Made by a program: the position numbers and the translations under genes
Notes under the pieces: generated by a model
What the model was told of the DNA's origin: nothing
Database searches by the model: none
Seen by the model: only the letters and a program-made list of their open reading frames with translations
Shown: positions 22,830 through 34,319 of the stretch, one piece after another
Position numbering within the stretch: the first letter of the stretch is position 1
How the letters are laid out: each line of letters begins with the position of its first letter
Source: Neocallimastix lanati (nom. inval.)
Lineage: Eukaryota; Neocallimastigomycota; Neocallimastigomycetes; Neocallimastigales; Neocallimastigaceae
Length of the DNA stretch: 64,000 bases
Assembly: GCA_016946835.1 (NCBI GenBank)
Contig: JACVTC010000094.1
Coordinates: 296,001 to 360,000 of the forward strand
Direction: 5' to 3'

Positions 22830-23745
22830 CTATAATTATTTATAAATGTATAAATAATAATTAATTAAATAAATTTTGTTGTATTAAATTAATGAATATT
22901 TAATATTGAATTAAATAGATTATTAATAATATTTAAATGTATAAATATTATATAATTAAATAAAGTTATAATTATAACTTAACTAAGAAAATATAATTAT
23001 TTTATTTAAAAATAATTATAGATTCTTACAGATTGTGTAAAGAATTAAATTTAAACTTAATTAAATTTAATTCTTTTCTGCAATTAATACTAATATTAAT
23101 CGAGAAATAAAAAGAAATAAAAAAAAAAATACTTATCTAAAACATAAAGGGAGAGAGAGTTTATTATAAGAAATTTGATTAAATGAATAATTAAAATAAA
23201 ACTTTTATAAAAAAAAATATTTTTTATTTTTTATTTAAGATTTTTTTTATTTAAAAATAATTAAATTTTAAATTTTTTTTATTATTATAATTATATTCTT
23301 ATAATAATAACTCTTGATTTTCAAAATAAAGAAAATCAAGAATTATTTATAGTAAAGTTCCAAATCTTAATGAATAACCTTTTAGGAAAAGATTTGGGAG
23401 AAAAACCTAAAAAGTTTAATGATCAATTATTAATAAAATTGATCATATGTTAATTGAATAAAAACCGATATTTTCCAATCGGAAAACTTCAATTAACATT
23501 TGTTTTATTTAAACAATGTCAATTATACATGACATTGTTTTATTTTAATTAATTTTTTAAACATTAATTATTCTTTTTTTCATTTGATTTGTTACATTAT
23601 GATTTTTAATATAATTTTATAATTATTTCTAAATTATAATTCTATAATTTATATTAGATTTGTTTAAAATTATATTAATGTAACAATTATTTAAATTTAA
23701 ACTTTACATTTAATAATCAATGAATTTTAACAAATATATAAAGAG
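22830..23745 (+). repeat. left arm of large inverted repeat
   Basis: The reverse complement of this segment recurs at 32583-33245. The inner part (23217-23700) is almost identical over about 500 bp. The outer part (22830-22985) matches 33100-33240. A 230-bp stretch (22986-23216), including ATAATAAACTCTCTCTCCC, is present only here. The arm contains the paired segments TGTTACATTA and TAATGTAACA about 95 bp apart, so it is itself partly palindromic. Confidence 0.85.
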
Positions 23746-24533
23746 TTTTATGTCAAAACAGATTATAATAATACAAAACACTATATTATAAAATAAATTC
23801 TTTTATTAAAATAATTGTTTTATGAAAAATCTTTTATTAAATAGTTCTTATTATGTTATAACTATAAAATCATAAAAAATAACAATTACATTCTTTCAAT
23901 TAAAGAAAATTTACAACATTTATTTTTTTTCTTAATTATATTATAATATATTAAATTAATTTAATTTACATATATTCAATTTAAATATTAATAATAATTT
24001 TATAAAATAATAAAATATTTAAACTAAAACTAATTATAGTATAATTTTTTTTATTCAATTTAAATATTAATAATAATTTTATAAAATAATAAAATATTTA
24101 AACTAAAACTAATTATAGTATAATTTTTTTTAATTAACAATTTTTATTATAACTATTTTTTATTATAACTATTTAAATATTTTAACTAATTTAAAATTGA
24201 ACTAAAAACTAAATAATAATATTAAACTATACTATTTAAATAAATAAAAATTTAACAATAACAGATTTGGCGAATTTTTTGTGACTAAATTATTTAATTT
24301 CATATTTAATAAATATAAATTTAAATAATTTAAGTTCTAATTTATAATTTTAAATTTCAATTATTAATTTAAGGAGAAGTAAAGTATTTAATTCATGTAC
24401 CTAAATTTGATGTATGATTTTTCGTTTACAAAATTTATTGAAATATGTTTTAATTCATAAATTAATGTAAATTACATAATTTTATTATCATGGCAAAAAT
24501 TTCATACATAAATTAATGTAATAATGTATGAGG
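23746..24533. other. AT-rich spacer with a 79-bp tandem duplication
   Basis: No gene. 23974-24052 and 24053-24131 are two adjacent identical 79-bp copies beginning ATTCAATTTAAATATTAAT, a recent slip or unequal-exchange event. The rest is featureless AT-rich DNA. Confidence 0.7.
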
Positions 24534-24605
24534 GTGGTGCGTTTCGGAATGTGGCTTTAAATAAATTTACATAAATTTTCATTTCGGAATGTGGCTTATA
24601 TTATT
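24534..24605. repeat. direct repeat CGTTTCGGAATGTGGC / CATTTCGGAATGTGGC
   Basis: Two 16-bp near-identical units about 50 bp apart (24539-24554 and 24589-24604) in otherwise C/G-poor DNA. The preceding GAGGGTGGTG and the TTTCGG core resemble the terminus of the DNA transposon at 44950. Possibly a degraded end of that family. It lies exactly where the left LTR of gypsy B loses similarity to the right LTR. Confidence 0.4.
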
Positions 24606-24644
24606 TTTTATAAATTTTTATTTATGAATATAATATTTAAAACA

Positions 24645-25283
24645 TTAAAATATTTAATCTAACTAATCTATTACTAATCTAATTTTATATTATACTACCT
24701 TACTACTATACACTAAACTCAAAAACTATTAATTAAACACTTTAAGCCACTAAATTTAGAAAACCTATTTAATAAATATTTATTTATTTTAAACTATTTA
24801 ATTTATTATTTTATCTTTTAGAAAATATTAAAAAAATAATATAATAATAAAATCGTAAGAAAAAAGAGAGAAAACTAAAGTATTGTGTTACTTTGTTCTT
24901 TTTTATACTAATAAAATATTTGTTTGATTGGATTAAAAATAAAAATAAGAAAATTATTTAATAATAAAAATATAAAAATATAATAATAAAATATTATAAA
25001 TGTAATAATAAAAATATAATAATATAATAATAAAATATAATAAACTTATTTTCTAAATTATTAAAATATTATATAAAAGTTTTACAATATTAAATAAATA
25101 ATATAATTAATACATGACTTTTTTAATACATTTATTTATATTTTATATAATTTTATAATATTCTATAACTAATATTTTAATATTCAACTTTTTTATTATT
25201 TATTTATAATTGTTAATAATATTTTTTACTTTAATACTTTCTTTAAATAGTTTAATTTTTCTTTATTTAATCGTACAGTAACA
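24645..25283 (-). repeat. 3' LTR of gypsy B (left copy, truncated)
   Basis: On the minus strand it starts TGTTACTGTACG at 25283, right after the integrase end. Its sequence is shared with 32000-32355: near identity at 25060-25283 and again at 24648-24700. The right copy lacks about 310 bp of the middle. Left of 24645 similarity stops, so the LTR end has been lost or replaced. Confidence 0.8.
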
Positions 25284-25294
25284 TGATGTCATCC

Positions 25295-27218
25295 CTAAGT
25301 TCGGACTTCGTCCATTGAAGACTCAATTTCGCATAATCTATAAGGTATAATATTCTTTAAGTGGACATTTCTTTCAGCAATTTCATTTGTTAATGGATCA
25401 CATAACGTTACAGTATTGAATTGTTTTTTAACAATTTTCATAGGACCTAAGAAGTATGGATCAAGTTTTCTTCTATTAATATATTTGACTAATACTAGAT
25501 CTCCTGGTTTATAATCAGCTTTAAGTCTTTTTACTTGTTTTCTTCTATCTTCCCAGATTTTGTTTGTTGTTTGAATATTATTTATGGCTTGATCCATTTA
25601 TAATGTTTTGTAAATCTTCTAATTAAAAATTCATCATCACATTCATAATTTTCTTTTTTATCTAAGTTTAATTGTAATTCAAAAGGCTGAAGATCACATA
25701 TAACAATTCAAAACTTGAAAATTTAGTTGTTTCGTTTTTACAAGTACGCAAAGCCCATAAAGCACTAGGTAGCATTTCATCCCATATTGAGGTATTTTTA
25801 TTACAAAGTAATCTAAGGTATTTGCCTATTTCTTTGTTTCGATTTTCTATTTGACCATTAGATTCTGGATGATAAGTAACAATGAAGTTAACATAAACTC
25901 CATATATGTCTAAGAATGCTTTTGTTTTGTCAGAACAGAACTGTGGACCGTTATCGGTTACTAATATTTCTGGTATTCTGAATCGAGCAAAAATCTTGGA
26001 TAAAAATTCTGTTACATCATCTGAATCTATAACAGAATCAATAATTACAATTATTTTATTATTTTAATATTTAGTATTATTTTTCAATAAAGTTTTAAAA
26101 CAAATAATTAAATTTAAAAAATATTATTTCTGGTATAGTTGTTAGTAACTAATACCATGAATTAAACTACTTAGGGTTCGATTCACATTTATTATTATTT
26201 TATAGTTTTATTCTAAAAAATATCTAGAAGATTCTTTATAGTTCAAGAAATTACTAGAATTTCTTGATAATTCTTGTGTTTAATTAATTAAAATTTATTC
26301 TATTAAATTCTTAATTCTATTGTTTTATATTTTTTCTAAATTTTTCGATTTTTAAGAACTTTTTAGAAACTTTTATTTTTATTTTTTAATAACTTTAACT
26401 TTTGAAAAAAATATAAATATGAGTAAAATTCTTATTAAATATTCTTTTCTTTGTGTTTTTTATTTTAATTTTGTTTAGTTAATAAAACTTAATTTTTTAA
26501 TAAAACTTTTTTAATATTAATACTATATCAACCCTTGCGGCTTATAGTATTATAATAAATATAATTAATAAAATAATTATAATAAAAGAAAAAAATAAAT
26601 AAAAAATAAAATAATTTTTTTGTTTTTTTGAGTGTTATTATATTTATTATAATATTTTGTTATAGAATCAATATTTTGGGTTGGCTCTGCTTCAACCCAC
26701 TTTGTTAAGTAATCTACTAAAATTATTATATATTTATTTCCTTTTCTTGTAGTAGAAAGTGGACCTACTATATCCAAACCAACTTTCGTAAATGGTAATC
26801 CAGGTTGACTAGCAATATCTTCTGTTTGGTTATTAAAAGATTGCGATCTAAAGAGTTGAGATCTATCACAAGTTCTGACAATGTATTTAACGTCAAGCAT
26901 CATGTTGATCCAATAGTAGTCACGTTAAAGTCTATTGTAAGTTTTAAATACTCCTTTGTGACCAACTTTGTGGGCTTTTAATATTAAATTAATTTTTTCG
27001 TCTTGATTTTTTATAACTTTTATAAGTTTGCCATGATCTTTATAATATTCTTCATTATTAATTATTGTAAATTTATCTTTAAATTTTGCAAGTAAGTTAT
27101 TTGGATTATTTTCATTTATCTCTTCAGTAATAGTTGTTAATATTGTATTTTCTTTTGTTGATTTTTGTTGATAATCTAGATAGTGCATCAGCGATGACAT
27201 TTTTCTTTCCAGGTTCAT
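25295..27218 (-). pseudogene. gypsy B integrase, split by an insertion
   Basis: Zinc-binding region: KAHKVGHKGVFKTYNRL at 27218 and a CDRSQ relic near 26865. Core part one: KVGLDIVGPLSTTRKGNKYI and VDYLTKWVEAEPTQNIDS (26800-26670). It is cut at 26663 by a 620-bp insertion and resumes at 26043 with SVIDSDDVTEFLSKIFARF, VTDNGPQFCSDKT and YHPESNGQIENRNKEIG (catalytic Glu near 25845). The C-terminal frame 25295-25597 has GDLVLVKYINRRKLDPYFLG, the GPF/Y-type domain. A frameshift near 25600-25700 and the insertion make it inactive. Confidence 0.85.
26044..26663 (+). mobile_element. tRNA-headed SINE-like insertion with 10-bp TSD
   Basis: A 620-bp non-coding insert in gypsy B integrase, flanked by the exact 10-mer AGAATCAATA (26034-26043 and 26664-26673). 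Removing the insert and one repeat rejoins the integrase frame, which confirms the boundaries. Near 26134-26200 it holds CTGGTATAGTTGTTAGTAAC, like the A box/D-arm of tRNA-His or tRNA-Asp, and GGGTTCGATTCA, a good B box at tRNA-like spacing. The anticodon arm does not fold convincingly. The rest is AT-rich with no frame and no clear poly-A end. Best read as a tRNA-derived SINE, but a retroposed tRNA relic in a different element type is possible. Confidence 0.6.
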
Positions 27219-28482
27219 ATAAAACTTTTAGCATTGATAGGAATAAAACCCATCCAGTTTGTCTGGAATTATTAGTTTCTTTATTTTTGAAAAGTCCTAC
27301 TAAAGGTTTATGATCGGTGAATGAAAGAGTTTCATATTTATTTCCAGAAATATAAGATTTAAATTTTTGAACGCAGTAAGTCGCAGAAGTTCCTTCAAGA
27401 TCAGTTATTGAATAATTCTTTTCCGCCGGTTTTAAAGAGCGACTTACGAAGTGAATTGGCTTTTCAGTACCATTCTCATCTTTCTGAAGTAAAACGCCTC
27501 CAATACCATCGAAAGAAGCATCCGTTCTGATTATAAATTGTTTTTCAAAGTCAGGCATAACAAGAATAGGAGCAGATGCTAATTTTAATTTCAACTCATT
27601 AAAGCTTTCGTCTTGTTCTTTATCTCAAACAAATTTTACACCTTTTTTTACAAGTTTAAATAATGGTTTTGCGATATTAGCGAAGTTAAGAATAAATTTA
27701 CGATAATAACCCACTTCACAAAGGAAAGATTATAATTGTGTAACATTTTTTGGTGGTATCCATTCTAATATTACTTGAACTTTAGCTTGAATAGGGGAAA
27801 TACCATTAATTGATAATGTATGTCCTAATAACTCGACTTTTATTTTATAGAAGTGACATTTTTCTAAGTTAATTTTTAATCCATTTTCTTTAATAATATC
27901 AAATACTTTCTTAATATCTTTAATATGTTGTTCAATGAAGGGTGAAAATATAACTAGATCATCGATATAAACAAACATGCATACTCCAATAAGAGGAAAG
28001 AATATTCTGTTCATTTCCCTTTGAAAAGTACCTGGGGCATTGCATAAACCAAAGGGCATAACTAAGAATTGATAGTTACCGTACATTGTAGCAAAGCTAG
28101 TTTTAGGAATATCTTCTTTGTTCATGGGGATCTGATGGAATCCCGAAAATAAATCAATCGTAGTAAAAACTTTAACCTTTTTCCCAATAGAAAATAAAAT
28201 TTCATCTATAAACGGTAACGAATATGCATCTTTAATAGTAAGATTGTTTAGTTTTCGAATATCTATACATATTCTCCACTGTTTATTTTTCTTAGGCACT
28301 AAAATAACGGGAGAAGACCAAGGGGAGTGTGATGGTTCAATTAATTTATTTTTAATAAGTTTTTTTAATTCTTCTTTAAGAGCTAATGCTTGAACTTTAG
28401 AAAGTCGATAGCATCTCTGTTTAATCGGTTTAACATTAGGCTCGAGTTGAATAATATGAGGTAACAATTTAGTTGGTTTCAA
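27124..28482 (-). pseudogene. gypsy B reverse transcriptase and RNase H
   Basis: 28482-27730 gives the RT: HIIQLEPNVKPIKQRCYRLS, KQWRICIDIRKLNNLTIKDA, FTTIDLFSGFHQIPM, PFGLCNAPGTFQREMNRIF and an intact VYIDDLVIFS (YIDD near 27965). A stop near 27730 and a further gap lead to 27594-27124 with FEKQFIIRTDASFDGIGGVL, HFVSRSLKPAEKNYSITDLE, LSFTDHKPLVGLF and LYEPGKKNVIADALSRLS, a complete-looking RNase H. Better preserved than gypsy A. Confidence 0.9.
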
Positions 28483-28749
28483 TTCATCAATTTTTGTGGC
28501 AAGAATGGTATTATATTCATCAAATAACTTTTTTACTTCATTTCTTAGCTTTTTTGGTATTCCTCTAAGTATTTTTTGAAGGAGTTGATCTTTTTCAATA
28601 ACACCATTTTCATTAATAATATCTACTTCTTTAATTATTGTTTTAGAGTCTTCTATTTTGTTTTGAGTTGTTGTTAAGTTATTATTAATATGAACAATTT
28701 CATTAACAAAGTAATAAAGATAGGAATTATTATTAATATCAGAATTTGT

Positions 28750-29340
28750 TTAATCATATATAATTATTGATTCAGCATCTTCATCATCACTAATAACATT
28801 TCCTTTCTCTTCTTTGCAAAGATTTGAAACACGTATCCATTTGTTATTTTCTTTAATTACACACAAATTATTATTAATAAGATTAATAAATAAATTATTT
28901 TCTTTAAGTGTTTTATAGCTAATTAAAATATCGAATTGGTTTTGGTGACTATCTATAACTCTGAATATATCATGAATAGCTAAGTCTCCAAGTTGAACTT
29001 TTAGCAAGTAGATTTCAGTATTAACATTCTCTGTAGATAATAATTGGAAAATATTATTTTTAACGAATCCAATTGGTTTTACATCTCCTAACTTGTTTAA
29101 AAATTGTCTAGTAATAATATTAATGCTTGCGCCTGTATCTAAAAATGCAATACCTTGGACTTCATTAATTAAACATTCAACTGTAGCAACGTCTTCCCTA
29201 CATATAGCAGATAATACAACCTCTTCAAGTGTCTCTTTAATTGTTTCTGTAGTTTTTAATTTTAAAGCCTTTACAATATCAGCACGGAATTTAGGACTAA
29301 CGTTCAATAATTGAGGTAATGTAATATTAGCAAACTAGTA
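28750..29340 (-). pseudogene. gypsy B aspartic protease region
   Basis: The frame 29307-28750 includes AFLDTGASINIITRQFLNKL, the retropepsin DTG near 29140, then VQLGDLAIHDIFRV and FDILISYKTL. In gypsy elements this lies between gag and RT, as here. A stop (TAA at 28748-28750) and a gapped frame (28483-28750) separate it from RT. Confidence 0.82.
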
Positions 29341-29884
29341 CTTATGTCTTTACAAATGTCATACTTTGATTGACCTTCCATAATGGTTATTTGCTTATTG
29401 GGATTGTTGGTTTTAACTTTCTTCTCTTCTAATTCTACGCTTGGAAGTTTGGCTCTAGATTCTTTATTAGAACTAACTCTAGATTCTTAGTGCTTTCTAA
29501 TATTTCTTTTTCTTTTTGTTTCTTTGAATTTCGTTTAGCTTTGTTGATTGAGGGTTGCGCAGTAACTGACACATCAATCTATTCAAGTCTTTTGGTTTCA
29601 TTTATAGGAGTGTTAGATATTATATTTGTTTCGTTTATTTCAAATTCTATATCTTCAGTATCTTCTTGTGTGGTAGTATTAAGTTAGAAGTATTATTATT
29701 TATTTTACTTTCATTTGGTTTTCTTTTATTTCTTGAGTATTGTTTTTCAATAACTAGTTTTCCTTTTCTTCTAACTGCAGTAGCTACTATTTCATCATTA
29801 GAAGTTTAAATGATTGTTTAAATTTATTGTATTATTTTGATCTTCTAATTTAACAAGTTCTTTAAAAGAATAAGGACATTGTTT
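29341..29884 (-). pseudogene. gypsy B gag-protease spacer
   Basis: Between the gag knuckle and protease the minus strand has charged, stop-interrupted text without a domain (for example KRNSKKQKEKEIL). It is probably the C-terminal part of Gag plus a spacer. Nothing else is visible. Confidence 0.5.
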
Positions 29885-30799
29885 AAAAATGTGTCGTTGT
29901 TATCTACAACGGTAACAAATAATATGGGATTTCTCAGAATAAAATGTAAATCTAGCTTGTTTGATTTCATTATTTACTAGGTTATTTCTTATTTTACTAT
30001 CTTTAATATTTTGTGAGGTGTTTTCTAAATTATTATTTTGCATAACTTCATTTTTAGAATTGAATTTAGTATTATAATTATTAGTTGTAAATTCTCTATT
30101 TTCATTATAATTTGTATAATTTCGAGGAGTTTTCTTAGAGTAATATTGTCTTCCATTATAATTATAACTATAAATTTGATAATTGAATTGTTTAAATGGA
30201 TGAATGTTACTTCGGTAATAGAACGGTTGAGAATTAAAAACTGTCGTCATCACGGTTTCATTTCTAAAATTTCCTCCTTCAGTTCTTTCAGCTAACTCTG
30301 CTTCTTCAAAAGCATCTTCAAGATCTATACATCGTTGTGTTATTACTTGTGATCTAGCATAAGGACAGTAGATAATCGAATCAGCATAATCTTCTATTGT
30401 TATAAATGTTTGGTATAATTTTGGTAGACTGTTATAAATTTTCCTATATCTCCAATTAAAGATTTTTATGCTTTCTCCTCTTTGAATTTTCATTCGTTGT
30501 AGTCTTTTGCATTTCTCTTGTGGAGTTACTTCCAATGAATTTTCAATTGCTTCTTTTATTTCTCTCATTTATGGAAAATGTTCATTACCTTCCTCGTCTG
30601 TAGTATGTAGTTCTTGTAAAATACCTCTCAACTTTCCTTCTACACATTCCATTGCCCAGGTATGAATGCTTCTTGGGTTTGTGATATCCGCCAGGGCCAT
30701 AATTCTTGAAAATTCATCGTTCCATGAATCAACATCCCTTGCGCTTTCGTTGAGTCTGGGTAAGAGACTTTCCAGTTCTAATATTTTCATTTTGATCAA
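29885..30799 (-). pseudogene. gypsy B gag
   Basis: ATG at about 30793-30799 (MIKMKILELESLLPRLNESA), with DSWNDEFSRIMALADI and a stop near 30569. It reopens in the same frame as MREIKEAIENSLEVTPQEKC, RMKIQRGESIKIFNWRYRKI, ITIEDYADSIIYCPYARSQV and DLEDAFEEAELAER, a retroviral-type capsid region. At the end the knuckle CYRC..RHIFKQC (about 29910-29885) is broken by two stop codons between its second Cys and the His. So the capsid is nearly open while the RNA-binding knuckle is lost. Confidence 0.82.
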
Positions 30800-31154
30800 A
30801 AATTATACTGTTTTAATATTTAATTAATGGATGGATGGATGAACGAGGAGATAAATGTCTTATTTAAATTTATTTTTATTATTTTTATTATTAATTATTT
30901 TATATATTAAATTGATGGATGAATATATTCTTTTAGTTGTATATTTTCAATAAGTTGATGGATGAATGAATGAATAAATTTTTTTTTATTATCTTAATAA
31001 AACTAAATTTTTAAATGATTAAATATTTAAAAAAACTAAACTATTACTGAATTGAAATTTTAATTGTTAATAAACTGAAAAATTTTACTAATGTTTTGAT
31101 TTTTTTTTTTTTGTTGTTGATGAGACTTTATTTTATATTAATATAATAATTCTA

Positions 31155-31335
31155 AAAAAAAACCTTATAACTTCGGTGTTATAAGTTCATTATTCGCCAG
31201 TGCTCGATCTTGTCCGGAAACCCTGCCAACACTCGAATAGTTAACGAACTACAGAGATGTGTTGGGGGAGTATAGATTTATATTACTCCGGGACGGAAAA
31301 TCGCACTCACAAGATCGATTAAAATCCTTAATTAA
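31155..31335 (-). other. gypsy B leader with hairpin and conserved TTATTCGCCAG motif
   Basis: A GC-richer block between gag and the 5' LTR. CTTATAAC (31164-31171), loop TTCGGT, GTTATAAG (31178-31185) is a perfect 8-bp hairpin. ATTATTCGCCAG (31189-31200) follows; on the minus strand it reads CTGGCGAATAAT, a TGG-starting string that could be a primer-binding site. The hairpin loop and this motif recur at 63405-63445. The matching tRNA is not known to me. Confidence 0.5.
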
Positions 31336-31503
31336 TAATAAATTGGAATCACCCTAACTTATTGTTAATTAATTTTCTTACGGTTTAAACACTGTATATG
31401 AACTGTTATACTTTTTGATTTTAATATTCTCCAAAAGTAATAATAATAAATTTTTTATAATTGTTAATTTTTATAATTACTATTAATAATATTTTATAAT
31501 AAA

Positions 31504-31625
31504 TTTTTTCTTTTTTCTATTTATTTTTTTTATTTATTTATTTATTATCGAATACATTTATATTTTTTTTATTTATTTATTTATTATCGAATACATTTAT
31601 ATTTTTTTTATTTATTTATTTTATT
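31504..31625. repeat. 39-bp tandem repeat
   Basis: About two and a half copies of a unit made of a T-run, (ATTT)3 and TATTATCGAATACATTTATA (31534-31566 and 31572-31603 carry the non-T part). Confidence 0.75.
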
Positions 31626-31989
31626 TATCTTACTATTTATTTAATTATTGATTGATTAAAAAATTTTTTTTTCTAAACCTTATTTATTATTAAAATTTCT
31701 CAAATTACTATTTTCATATTATTTTATCTCTTCAGGTCCTGCATAGCTCACCAAATTTTATGGTACAAGATCTGAAGATTTTATTAGTAAAATAATATAT
31801 TCTAATAATAAGAAAAATTTTAATAATATTTTCTAAATCTAAATCTAAATTAAATAATAAACTATTCTAATCTTAGTCTAAACTATCCTAATCTAAAATA
31901 ATCTAAACTAAATTAAAATAACTTACACTAATATCTTAATCTAAACTAAACTACTCTAAACTAAGTAATTTCACTAAACCTATTGCTAT

Positions 31990-32355
31990 TTCTATTAAAT
32001 ATTTAATCTAACTAATCTATTACTACGCTAATTTTATATTATACTACCAATATAATAATAAAAATATAATAATATAATAATAAAATATAACAAATATAAT
32101 AATAAAATATAATAAACTTATTTTCTAAATTATTAAAATATTATATAAAAGTTTTACAATATTAAATAAATAATATAATTAATACGTGACTTTTTTAATA
32201 CATTTATTTATATTTTATTTAATTTTATAATATTCTATAACTAATATTTTAATATTCAACTTTTTTATTATTTATTTATAATTGTTAATAATATTTTTTA
32301 CTTTAATATTTTCTTTAAATAGTTTAATTTTTCTTTATTTAATCGTACAGTAACA
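31990..32355 (-). repeat. 5' LTR of gypsy B (right copy; true left limit unclear)
   Basis: Shares 32003-32050 and 32110-32355 with the left LTR at high identity and ends in the same CGTACAGTAACA (minus-strand start TGTTACTGTACG). It may extend left to about 31200, where the leader begins. 31836-31990 is rich in CTAAA/CTAAT words. AATCTGTAAAGAAT, just right of 32355, resembles 23030-23045 in reverse, linking the insertion site to the inverted-repeat family. Confidence 0.7.
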
Positions 32356-32582
32356 ATCTGTAAAGAATAATAATTAATTTTTATTAAATTAAAAAATAAT
32401 TATTAATCTTTATTAAATAAACTAATAATTATTTAATAAAATTTATTAACTTTATTATAAAATATTCTTAATATAAAATTATTATTAATAATTTAAAATT
32501 AATATTGTAAAATTATTATTCTTTATCATTGTATTAATTAATATTAAAATAATTAAATATTAATATTTTTTATATTTGTTAA
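32356..32582. other. AT-rich segment between gypsy B and the right inverted-repeat arm
   Basis: 227 bp of AT-rich DNA with no gene. Its first bases resemble, in reverse, the segment unique to the left arm near 23000-23045, so it may be a rearranged part of the same unit. Confidence 0.4.
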
Positions 32583-33245
32583 AATTCATTTGATTATTAA
32601 ATGTTAAGTTTTAATTTAAATAATTGTTACATTAATATAATTTTAAACAAATCTAATATAAATTATAGAATTATAATTTAGAAATAATTATAAAATTATA
32701 TTAAAAATCATAATGTAACAAATCAAATGAAAAAAAGAATAATTAATGTTTAAAAAATTAATTAAAATAAAACAATGTCATGTATAATTGACATTGTTTA
32801 AATAAAACAAATGTTAATTGAAGTTTTCCGATTGGAAAATATCGGTTTTTATTCAATTAACATATGATCAATTTTATTAATAATTGATCATTAAACTTTT
32901 TAGGTTTTTCTCCCAAATCTTTTCCTAAAAGGTTATTCATTAAGATTTGGAACTTTACTATAAATAATTCTTGATTTTCTTTATTTTGAAAATCAAGAGT
33001 TATTATTATAAGAATATAATTATAATAATAAAAAAAATTTAAAATTTAATTATTTTTAAATAAAAAAAATCTTAAATAAAAAATAAAAAATATTTTTAAC
33101 TTTATTTAATTATATAATATTTATACCATTAAATATTATTAATAATTTATTTAATTCAATATTAAATATTCATTAATTTAATACAACAAAATTTATTTAA
33201 TTAATTATTATTTATACATTTATAAATAATTATAGTTTATTTAAT
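32583..33245 (-). repeat. right arm of large inverted repeat
   Basis: Reverse complement of 22830-23745, minus a 230-bp internal stretch of the left arm. It contains a TATA-like element, CAAATC/CTTTTCC blocks and ATTCTTGATTTTC...GAAAATCAAGAG, a 10-bp hairpin (about 32968-32998). The layout looks LTR-like in the plus direction. Confidence 0.85.
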
Positions 33246-34319
33246 TATATATTTAATTATAAAATATATTAGTTTTAGTTTATTTATTTAATTAAATTGT
33301 AAACAAATATATTATGTATTCTAATATGTATTTTAATAATATATTCTGTATTTTGTTTATTAATATCATTATTATGTTATTTTCCTTATTTGTAAATTAA
33401 TGATTTTATAATCGAAATATCTTTTATTATTTTATTCTTTTATTTTCGATCAATTAGATTAGATTAGCGAATCGGTTAATTAGGGTTTTTCCCAATCACT
33501 TCTTAAAAGTAATTGGTTTTACCTAATTGATACGATGATCGATATGGATAGAATATCGATCAAAAATCTTATCTAGGTTTTTCTCTCTAATCTTTTCCTA
33601 GATAAGAGATTTATTAAGATTAGAAAGCACTTTTTTAATTAAACCTTATTTTTCAAAAAAGTATAAATATGGCTCTTGAATTATCTTTGAGAAATCAAGA
33701 GTTATTATTATAACAATTATAATATAGTAATAACATTAATAAATATTTTATATTTCTATTTTAATAAAGTAAGTTTTAATAAAACAAATTTAAAAATAAA
33801 ATTAAATAAAATAATCTTTTCTCTTTGACAATTCTGTGTTATTAGTTTATTATAATTAGTTATAATAAACTCTTTCGTATAGAAGATAAGTATATTTATC
33901 TTTTTTGTTTTCTCAATTTAATAATAATTATTATTTAGTTATTATTAAGTTGTAGTTAATAATTTAAATATAATTAATTTTATAATTAAATTATTACACA
34001 ATCGTGATACGGGCTGGGGTTGAAACACTAAGATATTCAAAACAAAAAAAATAAATATTAACACATAACTATAAAAATAAATTTGGAAACAAGAAAAAAA
34101 TTAAATTTTAAAATATTCTTTATTTAAATTTAAAATTAAAATTATTTGTTACAAGTATTAAAAAGAAAGAAATTTATTCTTCTTTTTATACTTTTATTTT
34201 AATATATTTTATTAATCATTAATATATTTTTTATAAAAAAAACTATTATAACTATTTTATTTTAATTTTTAACAAAAATAATATTTATTAAATTAAAATA
34301 TAAAAATTAATTTTAGAGA
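33246..34319 (+). repeat. diverged LTR-like segment related to the inverted-repeat arms
   Basis: 33470-33720 follows the same order as 32840-33015: a GATCAA motif, TAGGTTTTTCTC, AATCTTTTCCTA, a TTATTAAGATT block, a TATAAATA box at about 33661, and AATCAAGAGTTATTATTATAA. So it is a diverged member of the same family in the same orientation, probably a solo LTR. It reaches ACACAATCGTGATACGGGCTGG near 34000-34020. From 34020 to 34319 nothing is recognisable. Confidence 0.55.

Larger units (their letters stand above)
24645..32355 (-). mobile_element. Ty3/gypsy element B
   Basis: Minus-strand element with order 5' LTR (right, ending at 32355), leader, gag (30799-29885), protease (about 29100), RT-RNase H (28482-27124), integrase (27218-25295) and 3' LTR (left, from 25283). 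It lies inside the large inverted repeat and carries a tRNA-headed insertion in its integrase. The frame has multiple stops and shifts. The gypsy remnant at 50.9-52.1 kb is a relative. Confidence 0.85.

Noticed and set aside
26134-26205. Functional tRNA gene
   Set aside because: A and B boxes look like tRNA, but the anticodon and acceptor stems do not pair, and the sequence lies within an insertion bounded by a target duplication.
31836-31990. Telomere-like CTAAA/CTAAT words
   Set aside because: Irregular, not a CCCTAA-type array, and partly shared with the gypsy B LTR; internal low complexity is a better explanation.
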